NCBI RefSeq assembly: GCF_001592745.1
Contig: NZ_LUKD01000001.1
Span: forward strand, 2,137,306-2,201,305
DNA: 64,000 nt
Reading direction: 5' to 3'
Source of the DNA: Bdellovibrio bacteriovorus
Lineage (GTDB): Bacteria > Bdellovibrionota > Bdellovibrionia > Bdellovibrionales > Bdellovibrionaceae
Notes under the pieces: generated by a model
The model's input: the letters and a program-made list of their open reading frames with translations, nothing else
The model's database searches: none
Told to the model about the DNA's origin: nothing
Shown here: in pieces, positions 45,904 through 57,100 of the stretch
Layout: every line of letters begins with the position of its first letter
Numbering within the stretch: the stretch's first letter is position 1
Program-made: the position numbers and the translations under genes

Positions 45904-46479
45904 ATGCCGAAAACGATCGAATTCATTAAAAGTGCCGTTCTGGCAAAAGATTACCCTCTCCACAATTTAGCTGAAGTTGCCATCGCCGGTCGCTCCAACG
46001 CCGGAAAGTCTTCTTTCATCAACGCGCTGGCAAAAGGAAAAGTTGCGAAGGTCAGTTCGACTCCAGGCAAAACGCGTCTTTTGAACTTCTTTAACATGGA
46101 AGATTCATACGTCCTAACGGATATGCCTGGTTATGGATTTGCTGCGCGTTCTGTTGATGAAATTGAAGAGTGGAATGCGATGATCGAAACTTATCTCATG
46201 ACTCGTGAAAACCTAGTCGGCCTTCTGTTGGTCATGGATATTCGCCGTGAGTGGACAGCCGATGAAGAGCTTTTAAAGAAGTTTTCGGATCGTCGCGGAT
46301 TCCCTATGGCAGTGGCCTTGACTAAGGCGGATAAGATGACTCGCAATCATATGAATCAAGCCGTGGCTAAAGTTAAAAAAATGTCGGGCTTAAGCGCGGT
46401 CTTCGCCGTGTCTTCTTTGAAAAAAGAGGGACAAGATGAGATCGAAGAATATATGTACGAAAATTGGGTGAAACCATGA
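45904..46479 (+). CDS. engB: Ribosome biogenesis GTPase EngB (YsxC/YihA)
   Basis: A 191-residue GTPase. G1 GRSNAGKSSFINAL, G2/switch VSSTPGKTRLLNFF, G3 DMPGYGFA, G4 TKADK, G5 VSSLKKEG. EngB is essential for large-ribosomal-subunit assembly in many bacteria. It heads the engB-kdsB-pyrG-kdsD run and its stop overlaps the kdsB start (ATGA). Confidence 0.94.
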   Translation: MPKTIEFIKSAVLAKDYPLHNLAEVAIAGRSNAGKSSFINALAKGKVAKVSSTPGKTRLLNFFNMEDSYVLTDMPGYGFAARSVDEIEEWNAMIETYLMTRENLVGLLLVMDIRREWTADEELLKKFSDRRGFPMAVALTKADKMTRNHMNQAVAKVKKMSGLSAVFAVSSLKKEGQDEIEEYMYENWVKP

Positions 46480-47204
46480 AAATTGTGGGCGTCATTCCCG
46501 CTCGGTACGGTTCGACTCGCTTCCCAGGAAAACCACTGGAGTTGTTAAAGGGTCGCCCCCTGATCCAGTGGACGATTGAAGGCGCCCGCAAGTCCAAGCT
46601 TATCAGTGAGCTGATAGTTGCTACCGATCACGAGGGCATTAAGGCGGCGGCCGAAGCGGCAGGAGCAAAAGTCGTTATGACCGCCAGTGAGCTTCCCACG
46701 GGAAGTGATCGTATCAACGCTGCCGTTCAAAACATCGACTGTGATATCGTTGTTAATATTCAAGGTGATGAGCCTCAAGTGACGGGCGAGCTTATCGATA
46801 AGCTCGCCCAAGTTTTTCTTGAGGATAAAAACCTGGACATGGCCACACTCGCTCATCCTATCAGCGAAGAAGAACTTCAGTCGATGAATTCGGTGAAAGT
46901 CGTTTTGAATAAAAACGATGAGGCTCTTTATTTCAGCCGTTATGCCATGCCGTACTCTCGTAAATCGGCGAAAGAGATGGGATCGCATGAAGGCTGCATG
47001 AAGCATATTGGTATGTATGCTTATACAAAAAAGTTTTTAAAAACGTTCTGTGCGGCTCCTCCCGCTTTCATTGAAAATGCCGAAAGCCTGGAGCAGTTAA
47101 GAGCGTTGTATTTAGGTGCTAAAATCAAAGTCATTCGAGTCAAGGAAGCTCTCGTCGGGGTGGATACTCCCGAAGATTTAGCGCGACTCGAAAAAATGTT
47201 ATAA
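46476..47204 (+). CDS. kdsB: 3-deoxy-manno-octulosonate cytidylyltransferase
   Basis: Activates Kdo as CMP-Kdo for lipopolysaccharide. About 242 residues with the signature IPARYGSTRFPGKPL at the N-terminus, VATDHEGI, SGSDRINAA-type motif (LPTGSDRIN), NIQGDEP and the GVDTPEDL block near the C-terminus. ATG at 46476 overlaps the engB stop. With kdsD and kdsC elsewhere in the window, three Kdo steps are encoded here; kdsA is not. Confidence 0.95.
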   Translation: MKIVGVIPARYGSTRFPGKPLELLKGRPLIQWTIEGARKSKLISELIVATDHEGIKAAAEAAGAKVVMTASELPTGSDRINAAVQNIDCDIVVNIQGDEPQVTGELIDKLAQVFLEDKNLDMATLAHPISEEELQSMNSVKVVLNKNDEALYFSRYAMPYSRKSAKEMGSHEGCMKHIGMYAYTKKFLKTFCAAPPAFIENAESLEQLRALYLGAKIKVIRVKEALVGVDTPEDLARLEKML

Positions 47205-48878
<1,674 letters not shown>

Positions 48879-48892
48879 GAAAGGTCTTTGCA

Positions 48893-49873
48893 ATGTCAAA
48901 GGTAGTTCAGCAAGGTCTTAAAGTGTTGGAAGTCGAAGCTCAGGCGATCCTGGGTTTGCGTGACCGTATTGGTGTTGATTTTGAAAAAGTCGTTCAGATG
49001 ATCAAAGACTGTCAGGGGAAACTGATCCTGACGGGCATGGGAAAATCAGGACAGATTGCACGCAAACTTGCCAGCACATTTTCTTCAACGGGAACTCCTG
49101 CCGTATTTTTGCATCCGGCAGAAAGTTCTCACGGGGATTTGGGTATTGTTGAAAGCAAAGACGTCGTCATTGCGATTTCCTATGGTGGGGAGTCCCCGGA
49201 ATTTGCAGGAATCCTCAAGTATGTGGCTCGTAAATCTATTCCGCTGATTGCTTTAACCGGTAAACCGACCTCATCTTTGGCGAAAGCGGCGCAAGTGACT
49301 TTGAACGTGTATGTTTCCGAAGAAGCTTGTCCTTTGAATTTAGCTCCCACGGCCAGCAGTACAGCTACTTTAGCTATGGGTGATGCCGTGGCGATGGCCG
49401 TGATGACGGAAAAAGGCTTCAGCCCTCAGGATTTTGCAGAATTTCATCCTGGTGGAAGTTTAGGATATCGTCTTTTAACTCGTGTTAGCGATGTGATGCA
49501 CTCGGGAGATGCGCTGCCAACAGTTGGCCTTGAAGCACCACTTCGTCAGGTGTTTTCAGCAATGACCCATAAAGATGTTCGCGGTGCTGCAGGTGTGGTT
49601 GATGACAAAGGCGATCTCGTTGGCGTAATCACCGATGGTCAAATTCGTCGTCGCTTGGAAAAAAGTGATGACCCACTAACGGGAACTGCGAAAGATCTTA
49701 TGACAACCAATCCACGCACAATCGATGCAAATGAATTTGCAGAAAAAGCACTGTTTGTGATGGAGCAATTCCAGATCAACATGCTTTTTGTTCTGGATAA
49801 GGATTCCGCCACTCCTAAGAAGCCGGTCGGAATCCTGCATGTTCAGGATTTATTGAAAGCGAAAGTTCGCTAG
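48893..49873 (+). CDS. kdsD: Arabinose-5-phosphate isomerase
   Basis: Converts ribulose-5-phosphate to arabinose-5-phosphate, the first Kdo step. 326 residues: SIS domain at about 35-175 (LTGMGKSGQIARKLASTFSSTGTPAVFLHPAESSHGD is cut here to its key GMGKSG and SSTGT parts; ISYGGESPE; TSSLAKAA), then two CBS domains (about 208-325; VMHSGDALPTV, LVGVITDGQIRRRLE, DLMTTNPRTI). It follows pyrG after 14 bases. Confidence 0.95.
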   Translation: MSKVVQQGLKVLEVEAQAILGLRDRIGVDFEKVVQMIKDCQGKLILTGMGKSGQIARKLASTFSSTGTPAVFLHPAESSHGDLGIVESKDVVIAISYGGESPEFAGILKYVARKSIPLIALTGKPTSSLAKAAQVTLNVYVSEEACPLNLAPTASSTATLAMGDAVAMAVMTEKGFSPQDFAEFHPGGSLGYRLLTRVSDVMHSGDALPTVGLEAPLRQVFSAMTHKDVRGAAGVVDDKGDLVGVITDGQIRRRLEKSDDPLTGTAKDLMTTNPRTIDANEFAEKALFVMEQFQINMLFVLDKDSATPKKPVGILHVQDLLKAKVR

Positions 49874-49877
49874 ATTA

Positions 49878-51032
49878 TCAAAGGCGAGGGCGGAGGTTGA
49901 TATACTCCTCCATCGCATTTACGATATGATAAAGGGAGCTTGCTTTGGCAAACGTGCCATTGAATTCATCTTTATCCGAGAGCATATCATACCAAGTTCC
50001 ACGAAGAGGTGTTTGGAAAAACTTGAAGAGAGTTTCCATTGCCTCATCAGCACCACGAGCATAAATTTCTTTTTGATCCGCGCTGGCCTCCGTTCCCAAT
50101 CGGCAAGCGGCTTTGATTCTTTCGCATTGAGGCCAGAAACGAGAAGACTGAGTTTTCGGAGTGTAGTTACTCCACATCTCATCGAACACTACTTTTCGTG
50201 TGCGAGATGTTCCGTATTTTTCAGCAAGTAAGAATAAGTTGTGACGGATGGATTTTAAATCCTGCCCCGTAAGATCTTCATACAAAGACATCAACCATGC
50301 CCACTCGTACTGATGACCAGGCTCATAAACGAAAAGACCATTTTCACGCAGGTGATTCCAGTCTTTGTCGAAGTATTCGCCTAAGACACCTCTTTCTTTA
50401 TCAATGAACTTATTCAAGCACAGAGTAATGATGTTGTGGCCCAGCTCTTTCCACTCTGGATCTTTATCAATCTGCATCCAGGCAATCGCCGATTCAAACA
50501 TGTGCATGTGAGGGTTCGATTTATAAGAAAGAGTCCCCTTTTCATCCATCTCTGTGAAACCGCCGCCTTGAACGGCACGCTCGCGATTTAGGTATTTCAC
50601 CAAAGCTTTGGCTCTTTCTTTGATCTCGGGACTAGGTTTTACGATATAGGCTTGAGCCAGCGCAAAAAGAGCGAAGGCTTCGGTATAAAGATCTGGATTA
50701 GAGCTTTTCGGAGTTCCATCAAGATGAATAGAGTGAATAAATGCACCTGACGGAACAGAATAATTTTGCATGAGGTAGCGACCGCCCATTTCCACAAGAG
50801 GATGAGCCACTTCTTTTTTGCAGACGCCCAGATTCGCGCCCGTTAAAAAAGAATACATTTGACGGGCTTGAACCATGGAGCGACGGGGAATATCCATCGG
50901 GGTGCCGTCAAAAGAGATGTTTTCAATAAAGCCGCCGTTTGCTTTATCCACTCCAGTTGTAGACCATAAAGGGTACACGTCGCTCGCTAGCCATTGTTTC
51001 GATTTTTCAATCAAAGAAGTATATGATGTCAT
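49878..51032 (-). CDS. AGE-family epimerase/isomerase
   Basis: 384 residues of an (alpha/alpha)6 barrel of the N-acylglucosamine 2-epimerase superfamily. Motifs: RRSMVQARQMYSFL, NPDLYTEAFALFALAQAY, NPHMHMFESAIAWMQ and YEPGHQYEWAWLM with the conserved Glu and His, then CERIKAACRLG. Members include mannose/glucose isomerases and cellobiose 2-epimerase; a mannose-6-phosphate isomerase-like annotation is common but specificity is not fixed by sequence. Confidence 0.88.
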   Translation of the reverse strand: MTSYTSLIEKSKQWLASDVYPLWSTTGVDKANGGFIENISFDGTPMDIPRRSMVQARQMYSFLTGANLGVCKKEVAHPLVEMGGRYLMQNYSVPSGAFIHSIHLDGTPKSSNPDLYTEAFALFALAQAYIVKPSPEIKERAKALVKYLNRERAVQGGGFTEMDEKGTLSYKSNPHMHMFESAIAWMQIDKDPEWKELGHNIITLCLNKFIDKERGVLGEYFDKDWNHLRENGLFVYEPGHQYEWAWLMSLYEDLTGQDLKSIRHNLFLLAEKYGTSRTRKVVFDEMWSNYTPKTQSSRFWPQCERIKAACRLGTEASADQKEIYARGADEAMETLFKFFQTPLRGTWYDMLSDKDEFNGTFAKASSLYHIVNAMEEYINLRPRL

Positions 51033-51164
51033 TCAATCACCTTTGCGCGACCCGACAATTCGGTCAAGATATGACGAGAAGGGTCCAACAAAATGGCATC
51101 TGGCAATGCGAATACGGATTCAGCTAGATAATCCCAAATTCTAAAGTATCTTTAGGGCGTGCAC

Positions 51165-52433
51165 ATGAAGAAATCCTTGAGTCTTTTTCACCTCACCTTT
51201 TATGGCACCGGCATGATCCTAGGAGCCGGTATCTATTCCGTCATTGGAAAAGCGGGTGGTGTGGCGGAAAACGGTTTATGGGTCAGTTTTCTGCTAGCAG
51301 CTTTCTGTGCCTCGTTAACGGCACTGTCTTACGCGGAACTCGCTACTACATTTCCAAAAACTGGGGGCGAATATATTTATGTAAAAAATATTTTCCCGCA
51401 GTGGCCGTACTTAGCGATGTTGTGCGGATCTATGATGATATTTGCGGGCATCAGCACAGCGACGACGGTGGCTATCGCCTTTTCGGGGTATATTCAACAG
51501 TTTGCCGAAGTACCGCAATTTGTGACGGCCTTTTGTCTTCTAGGTGTCTTCACTCTGGTGAATATTATTGGTATCAAAGAATCCAGTTGGGTGAATGTTG
51601 TTTTCACGCTCATTGAAATCTTAGGTCTTTTGATATTTGTTTGGGTTGGAACTCAATCGCCCAAATTCGGTGAAGCTCTTTCGGAAGTACGCTTTGACGG
51701 TGCAGTGATTTCAGGCGCGGCACTCGTCATCTTTGCTTATTTCGGCTTCGAAAACATTGTAAATCTAGTCGAAGAATCCAAAACCCCAGAAAAAGATCTG
51801 CCCAAAGGCATTATTATTAGTCTTGGTGTTTCAACGGTACTTTACTTGCTCGTTAGTTTAACGGCTCTTGCATTGGGAAGTCCTGAAGAGCTTGGACGTA
51901 GCAATGCTCCTTTGAGTGATCTTACTAGAGATGCAGCGGCCTGGGTGCCAAGAACTTTAGGCGCAATAGCGCTTTTTTCGACAGCCAATACAGTTTTGAT
52001 TTCTATGATTTCTACCAGCCGAATCATTTTTAGTATGGCCCGAGAACGAGACCTGCCAAGCGTTTTCTCCAAACTTTTAAGTAAGCGCGCCACACCGTGG
52101 ATGGGGGCGCTAGCGGTGTTCGGGTTAGCTATGGCCCTTTTACCTGCGGGTGGAATTGAAGTGGTCGCCAGTGCTTCTTCTTTTGCTACAATGATCGCGT
52201 TCACGGTCATTAATATCGCGTTGATTTACCTTCGATTCAAAGAGCCTCATAGAACTCGTCCATTCAAAGTGCCTATTTCCATCGGGAGATGGCCTTTGAT
52301 ACCGACACTCGCGGCATGTGTCTCTAGCGGTTTGTTGTTCTTTTTCAGTCGTGAAGTCTATGTGTTGGGAGCCGGAGTCTTTGTTTTTGTCTCAGTTCTT
52401 TATATCGTCCTAAAATCTCGTAAATCTGACTGA
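51165..52433 (+). CDS. APC-family amino acid permease
   Basis: A 422-residue protein with about twelve membrane helices. Typical family start: LSLFHLTFYGTGMILGAGIYSVIGKAGG, with GAGIYS-type unwound helix 1, then YAELATTFPKTGGEYIY and the FAYFGFENIVNLVEESKTPEKDLPKGI block. It imports or exchanges amino acids using an ion gradient; the substrate is not predicted. ATG 51165 lies seven bases after AGGG, better than the GTG at 51159. Converges on and overlaps the P450 gene by 34 bases. Confidence 0.9.
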   Translation: MKKSLSLFHLTFYGTGMILGAGIYSVIGKAGGVAENGLWVSFLLAAFCASLTALSYAELATTFPKTGGEYIYVKNIFPQWPYLAMLCGSMMIFAGISTATTVAIAFSGYIQQFAEVPQFVTAFCLLGVFTLVNIIGIKESSWVNVVFTLIEILGLLIFVWVGTQSPKFGEALSEVRFDGAVISGAALVIFAYFGFENIVNLVEESKTPEKDLPKGIIISLGVSTVLYLLVSLTALALGSPEELGRSNAPLSDLTRDAAAWVPRTLGAIALFSTANTVLISMISTSRIIFSMARERDLPSVFSKLLSKRATPWMGALAVFGLAMALLPAGGIEVVASASSFATMIAFTVINIALIYLRFKEPHRTRPFKVPISIGRWPLIPTLAACVSSGLLFFFSREVYVLGAGVFVFVSVLYIVLKSRKSD

Positions 52434-53683
52434 GTCTTGGGTTTGTATTGAACATCTGAAATGACAAAGTGACTGCTCGGTATGGGCGGCATGCGCGAAA
52501 GTCGCAAGGTTAAGTCTTGCTCGGGAACCCGATAAAGAATTTCTTTTGAAAAAATAGTGGCAGCTTGTTTCATCAATTCCCGAGTGATCCATTCGCCGGG
52601 GCAGCGGTGATTGGTTTCTTGAAAGCCGCCTCCTTGTGGAACGAAATTGTAAAGACTGCCATCCCACTTCTTGAATCTATCGGGATAAAAGCTTTCTGGA
52701 TTGTGCCACAGGATGGGATCATGGTTAATTCCGTTAAGGTCCAACAGGACTCGGGCGCCTTGTGGGATCGTCACGTTGTTCCAGCGCAAATTTTTGGCGG
52801 CGATGGCGGCGATAGCAGGAAAGAACGGGTAGAACCTGCGAACCTCTTGAACAAAAAAATCAGCGTAAGAAGAATCTTCAGATATTTTGGTGCGATTTCC
52901 GGGAAAATAGTGAAGCGCGTGAGCTACAAACAAGATAAATACTGAAACGGCGACGGTGGGCCGAAGCAAATTCAGAAGCTCCACGGCGGCGATTTTTAAT
53001 GGCAATAAATTTCCATCTTCTTCTTTGAAGTTTGCGACGACATACAATGCAGAATCTTTTGGTACCTTGAGTTTTCCTTCGCGAACCTCGGCAATAAGTG
53101 CACTCATCCAGCTTTCTGCCTGCTTTCTTCGAGCCCGTGCACGAAAGTGGCGAGCGCTCACGCTGCCGGCATCATCGAACATAGAGCGCAGGAGTTCGGT
53201 TTTTTCTGCGAGCTCAGATTGTTTTAGGGGCACTCCCGTCCATTCGCAAGCGGACATGGTGAGAATCAATTGAGATTGTTCGAACAACAGGACTGTCTTC
53301 TGGCCTTGCCAATTACGCAGGGCCTTCATCCAATGACGTTCACTGATTTGAAGTAAATTTTGAATGCTTGGCGCTGTCATAAAGGACAAAAACATTTTTT
53401 TGCGATAAAGATGCTTCTTGCCGTCCAAACCTTGCACACCACCTTGACCTACAAGGGTCGCTTGCAGCGGCTCTGGAATAGCTCCCTTTCGGATGAAGTT
53501 TTCTTCGTTGTAAAAGAACTTCGCGGCATCGACTCCCGTAAGACAGAAAGTCTTTCTAAGTCCGATACGAGTTTGAAAGATATCCGTGTTCAAGGTTTCA
53601 CAAGTCTCTTGAATAAAGTAGTACGGATTTTTTAGAAACTCGAAAGTGCTGTCCCACTTGGGGGCCTTGGGAATATAGGTCAT
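52400..53683 (-). CDS. CYP152-type P450 fatty acid peroxygenase
   Basis: 427 residues. Haem ligand Cys361 in NHRCPGEWI, GGGFQETNH before it, ExxR at E280-R283 and FYPDRFKKWDGS. The acid-alcohol pair of ordinary P450s is replaced by Arg241-Pro242 (LLRPTVAV), as in Bacillus BS-beta (Arg242-Pro243, Cys363). This family hydroxylates or decarboxylates fatty acids with hydrogen peroxide, needing no redox partner. Placed among transporters; a role in prey lipid breakdown is inferred. Confidence 0.9.
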   Translation of the reverse strand: MTYIPKAPKWDSTFEFLKNPYYFIQETCETLNTDIFQTRIGLRKTFCLTGVDAAKFFYNEENFIRKGAIPEPLQATLVGQGGVQGLDGKKHLYRKKMFLSFMTAPSIQNLLQISERHWMKALRNWQGQKTVLLFEQSQLILTMSACEWTGVPLKQSELAEKTELLRSMFDDAGSVSARHFRARARRKQAESWMSALIAEVREGKLKVPKDSALYVVANFKEEDGNLLPLKIAAVELLNLLRPTVAVSVFILFVAHALHYFPGNRTKISEDSSYADFFVQEVRRFYPFFPAIAAIAAKNLRWNNVTIPQGARVLLDLNGINHDPILWHNPESFYPDRFKKWDGSLYNFVPQGGGFQETNHRCPGEWITRELMKQAATIFSKEILYRVPEQDLTLRLSRMPPIPSSHFVISDVQYKPKTQSDLRDFRTI

Positions 53684-53751
53684 ACCTATACATATCGAGC
53701 TTAAGATAGGGAAGCGATCAATGAGGTCTAAATGTGACTAAAAACAGGAAC

Positions 53752-54477
53752 TCACTTCAATATTTTGCTAAGAAAAACTTTAGTGCGTTCATTTTGAGGG
53801 TTTTCGAAAAGCTTTTGGGGAGGAGCTTCTTCGACGATCTGTCCATCATCCATAAATAGAACTCGATCCGCGACTTGCTTCGCGAAACCCATCTCATGAG
53901 TAACGATAATCAGAGTGCGCCCGCTGTGCGCCAAAGACTTAATGACATCTAGCACTTCTCCTACCATCTCGGGGTCTAATGCTGACGTGGGTTCGTCAAA
54001 GAGCAATACTTGTGGCTCCATCGCCAGGGCGCGTGCAATGGCCACGCGTTGCTGTTGTCCGCCAGAAAGTTGTTGAGGATAGGAATTTTCCTTTTCACTG
54101 AGGCCGACTCGTTTTAGCAGTTCGCGCGCGTTCTTCTGCGCTTCTGTCAAAGAGATCTTTTTTACCTGCATCGGCGCAAGACAGATGTTTTCCAGAACTG
54201 TCATATGCGGAAATAAATTAAAACGTTGAAAAACCATTCCCGCATGCGCACGAAGTTTATTTAAGTCCGTCGCGGGATCCGTGACATCAAACTCATCGAC
54301 AAGAATTTTACCAGCTTGCGCATTCTCTAAAGCGTTTAAACAACGAAGAAATGTGCTTTTACCAGAGCCGGAAGGCCCGATGATGCACACGACTTCATTG
54401 TCTTTAATTTCGCAATGGACGTTCTTTAAAACGTGGCGTTCACCGAAATACTTTTGAAGATGTGTCACTTGAATCAT
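53752..54477 (-). CDS. Polar amino acid ABC transporter ATP-binding protein (GlnQ type)
   Basis: 241 residues. Walker [14 protein letters not shown]-loop [17 protein letters not shown], signature [15 protein letters not shown], Walker [17 protein letters not shown]-loop VTHEMGF. The GlnQ/HisP subfamily energises import of polar amino acids. It overlaps the permease gene by four bases (ATGA), and the three genes form one operon in the order binding protein, permease, ATPase. Confidence 0.93.
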   Translation of the reverse strand: MIQVTHLQKYFGERHVLKNVHCEIKDNEVVCIIGPSGSGKSTFLRCLNALENAQAGKILVDEFDVTDPATDLNKLRAHAGMVFQRFNLFPHMTVLENICLAPMQVKKISLTEAQKNARELLKRVGLSEKENSYPQQLSGGQQQRVAIARALAMEPQVLLFDEPTSALDPEMVGEVLDVIKSLAHSGRTLIIVTHEMGFAKQVADRVLFMDDGQIVEEAPPQKLFENPQNERTKVFLSKILK

Positions 54478-55217
54478 ACGGATTGATACTTTCTTTCAAG
54501 GCGGTGAACAACGTATGACATGCCTAAAGTGATAATCAGGTAAATCACAGAAATGAAAAGATACGGTTCCCAATAACGTGCGTAAGCTCCTGCCGCAGTT
54601 CTTGCGGCATAAGCAAGTTCGGCTAAACCAATCGCGGAAACTAATGACGAATCCTTTAAAAGCGTGATGGCTTCATTTCCTAACGGTGGAAGCATGCGAC
54701 GAAATGCCTGAGGAATGATAATTTGTCGCATCGTTTGATAATAGTTAAGTCCTAAAGAACGCGCAGCCTCTGTTTGTCCACGGTCAATGGACTGAATTCC
54801 TGCGCGGAAAATTTCAGCAATGTATGCGGCAGAGTTAAGGCTTAAAGCTAAAGATCCTGAAATCAAAGCTCCATATTCGCGTTTCAAATACAGAGCGGCT
54901 TCCCCTGAAATAAGAGCCCCTGTTTCTGCATGAATAAGCCAGGGAACCAGAGCGAAATGAATGAGAAGTATCTGTACAAAAAGGGGAGTGCCGCGAAAAA
55001 ATGAAATATAAATTTGCGAAGGTGTTTTTACGAAAAGTTTAAGAGGCCAACGCCAGGGGCCTCTTTCGGCGCGGGCGATTTTACCCAAGCCTAACATTAA
55101 ACCTAAAAGGGTCCCGAAAAAAACTCCAATGGCAGTTAGGGTGAGAGTGGTCCACAAACCCCGAATGAAAAGGGGCATGTACTCTGCGATGATATCCGTG
55201 CGAAACCATTCAAACAT
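54474..55217 (-). CDS. Polar amino acid ABC transporter permease (HisM/GlnP type)
   Basis: 247 residues with about five membrane helices. Family blocks [33 protein letters not shown] and the EAA loop [35 protein letters not shown] cited by its EAARSLG and IIPQAF parts. An insert at about 105-130 ([16 protein letters not shown]) is longer than in enterobacterial HisM/Q. Starts three bases after the binding-protein gene. Confidence 0.9.
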   Translation of the reverse strand: MFEWFRTDIIAEYMPLFIRGLWTTLTLTAIGVFFGTLLGLMLGLGKIARAERGPWRWPLKLFVKTPSQIYISFFRGTPLFVQILLIHFALVPWLIHAETGALISGEAALYLKREYGALISGSLALSLNSAAYIAEIFRAGIQSIDRGQTEAARSLGLNYYQTMRQIIIPQAFRRMLPPLGNEAITLLKDSSLVSAIGLAELAYAARTAAGAYARYWEPYLFISVIYLIITLGMSYVVHRLERKYQSV

Positions 55218-55220
55218 GGA

Positions 55221-55988
55221 CTATTTCTTTCCAAAATATTTATCGTAGATCTTTTGGTAAGTTCCATCCTTTTTGATGGCTTGAAGAGCAGCATTGATTT
55301 TATTTAAAAGCTCAGTATTGCCCTTCTTCACTGCAATTCCATAGTGTTCTTTGGCGAAACTAGGATCAGCGACGGTTTTAAAAGCTTTTGTATTGTTCGC
55401 TAAAAAGTTATTAACTACGCCATTATCAGCAACCACCGCATCGACACCGCCGTTCACTAATTCTTGCAATGCCAAGGGAGTGCCTTCAAAGCGCTTAATA
55501 TTGAGGTCCGTCTTGCCGAGCAATCCGCTGACGACTTCATCACCCGTGGTTCCGGTTTGCACACCGATTTTAAGTCCACGTAGCTCGGTAAACTTGGTCA
55601 CCTTGGATTTCAGTGGCAAAGCAATCAATTGCACCGCTTCAAAATAAGGCTCTGAAAAATCCATGACCTTTTTTCTTTCGCTGTTGATCGTGATAGCAGA
55701 GATCAGGATGTCGCGGTCTCCTGAGGCCAATTGGTTGAATAGACCTTCCCACGGAGTATTAATGATTTTAATCTTGAACCCGGCCTTGTCTGCGACAGCT
55801 TGAATCAAGTCGATATCAAATCCTTCGACGGATTTATCGGCGTTCTCACTTTCAAACGGGGCGTAGGCTGCGTCGGTCCCAACGACCAACTCTGGAGGCA
55901 TGGATTTAGTTGCTACGGTCGAGTCATCCTTTTTTGTGCAAGAAAGGAGGAAAGGAAGCACCACTAGCAGCAGCCACAAATTTCTCAT
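55221..55988 (-). CDS. Amino acid ABC transporter substrate-binding lipoprotein
   Basis: 255 residues. Lipoprotein signal MRNLWLLLVVLPFLLSC (lipobox LLSC). SBP_bac_3 fold: LVVGTDAAYAPFESENADKS, EGFDIDLIQAVADKAG, WEGLFNQLASGDRDILISAITI, VGVQTGTTG-type (IGVQTGTTGDEV), VNGGVDAVVADN and a final KKDGTYQKIYDKYF. It delivers an amino acid to the permease. GAGG ribosome binding site. Confidence 0.92.
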   Translation of the reverse strand: MRNLWLLLVVLPFLLSCTKKDDSTVATKSMPPELVVGTDAAYAPFESENADKSVEGFDIDLIQAVADKAGFKIKIINTPWEGLFNQLASGDRDILISAITINSERKKVMDFSEPYFEAVQLIALPLKSKVTKFTELRGLKIGVQTGTTGDEVVSGLLGKTDLNIKRFEGTPLALQELVNGGVDAVVADNGVVNNFLANNTKAFKTVADPSFAKEHYGIAVKKGNTELLNKINAALQAIKKDGTYQKIYDKYFGKK

Positions 55989-56066
55989 GAAAACCTCGTC
56001 CAGAGTTTATATGGCTCACTTGACCATTCTTAAGACCTTGAGTCAAATTCATTTCAGGAGTTCGAA

Positions 56067-56486
56067 ATGCTTCAGGTCCTAGGGAAAATCGCTGGTTCCA
56101 TTCTGCGCAGTCTTTTTATTTCCATCGTGATGTTCGTTATCGTTTTTTCCGTCATCACTGGAGAATTCCCACCTAACTTCAAGCGCGTGACAAATACATT
56201 TAAGAACTTGCAGCAGATGACTCAGCTTAGCCGTCAGATCCAAGAACAGCAGAAGGCGTTGAAGGATCAGTACGCGGTTCACGGTGAGGTCGACGACAGC
56301 GATGTTGAGGCTTTACAGGAGCTCAACTTAAAAAGAGCCGAGTTGGGCGCGGGACTTTTACAAGCAGAAAATCCCGCTTCGGATAATAAGGAAACAAATG
56401 AATTGAAACAGAAAGTGAAAGAGCTAGAGACTCAGCTGTTCCGACTGCAACAACGAGTTAGTCAGCTTGAAAGTAAATCAAAGTAG
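56067..56486 (+). CDS. Membrane-anchored coiled-coil protein, unknown
   Basis: Not recognised. 139 residues: one N-terminal membrane helix (about 10-31), a helical Gln-rich stretch (about 45-70, QQMTQLSRQIQEQQKALKDQ) and a C-terminal coiled-coil (about 110-138, LKQKVKELETQLFRLQQRVSQL). CAGGAG ribosome binding site at good spacing. Just upstream of a thioesterase gene. Confidence 0.75.
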   Translation: MLQVLGKIAGSILRSLFISIVMFVIVFSVITGEFPPNFKRVTNTFKNLQQMTQLSRQIQEQQKALKDQYAVHGEVDDSDVEALQELNLKRAELGAGLLQAENPASDNKETNELKQKVKELETQLFRLQQRVSQLESKSK

Positions 56487-56491
56487 GGGCT

Positions 56492-57025
56492 ATGAATTTA
56501 ATCTTCCGTCTTTTGCACGTATTGTTGTTTTCAAGATTTCGTAAATCCGTTGGTGTTATGGATGAATGCGCGACTCCTTTCCGCGTCTGGCCGACTGATC
56601 TTGACGTTCTTATGCATATGAACAACGGCGTCTACTTGTCTTTGCAAGATCTTGCGCGCGTCGATTACATGATTCGCGCCGGTGCAGCCAAAAAGATTTC
56701 TGAAAACGGCTGGTACCCGGTGGTGGCTTCTGAAATGATTCGATTCCGGCGTTCTTTGCAGGTGTTTCAAAAGTTTGAATTGCGCACAAAATTGATAGCG
56801 TGGGATGAAAAATACCTTTATTTGGAACACAAGTTCACGAGCCGTGGTGAAGTCATGGCAATTGGAATGATTCGCGCGCGTTTTTTAAGTAAAAAGGGTG
56901 GTTTGGTATCGCCCCAAGATCTTTTAAAAGTATTGGATTTAGATCTTCAATCCCCTCCGATGCCTGCTCATCTTCAATCCTGGTTGAGCGCAGATCAGGA
57001 TCATTCGAAGTCTTTGGGTTTGTAA
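56492..57025 (+). CDS. Hot-dog acyl-CoA thioesterase (4HBT type)
   Basis: 177 residues with a 4-hydroxybenzoyl-CoA-thioesterase-like fold. TDLDVLMHMNNGVYLSLQDLARVDYMIRAG is the core block (D-x-D-x-x-x-H-M-N-N), with the catalytic Asp, followed by the strands VVASEMIRFRRSLQVFQKFELRTKLIAWDEKYLYLEH in short form EMIRFRR and WDEKYLYLE. Similar to THEM6-type thioesterases. N-terminal 20 residues are hydrophobic and may anchor it. Five bases after the previous gene. Confidence 0.82.
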   Translation: MNLIFRLLHVLLFSRFRKSVGVMDECATPFRVWPTDLDVLMHMNNGVYLSLQDLARVDYMIRAGAAKKISENGWYPVVASEMIRFRRSLQVFQKFELRTKLIAWDEKYLYLEHKFTSRGEVMAIGMIRARFLSKKGGLVSPQDLLKVLDLDLQSPPMPAHLQSWLSADQDHSKSLGL

Positions 57026-57100
57026 GTGAAAAATTGCAGGACTAACGTCGGGCCTCTGTCACAACCCTAAGTCCTGTATCAAGGTAGGGCACTTGCCGCC

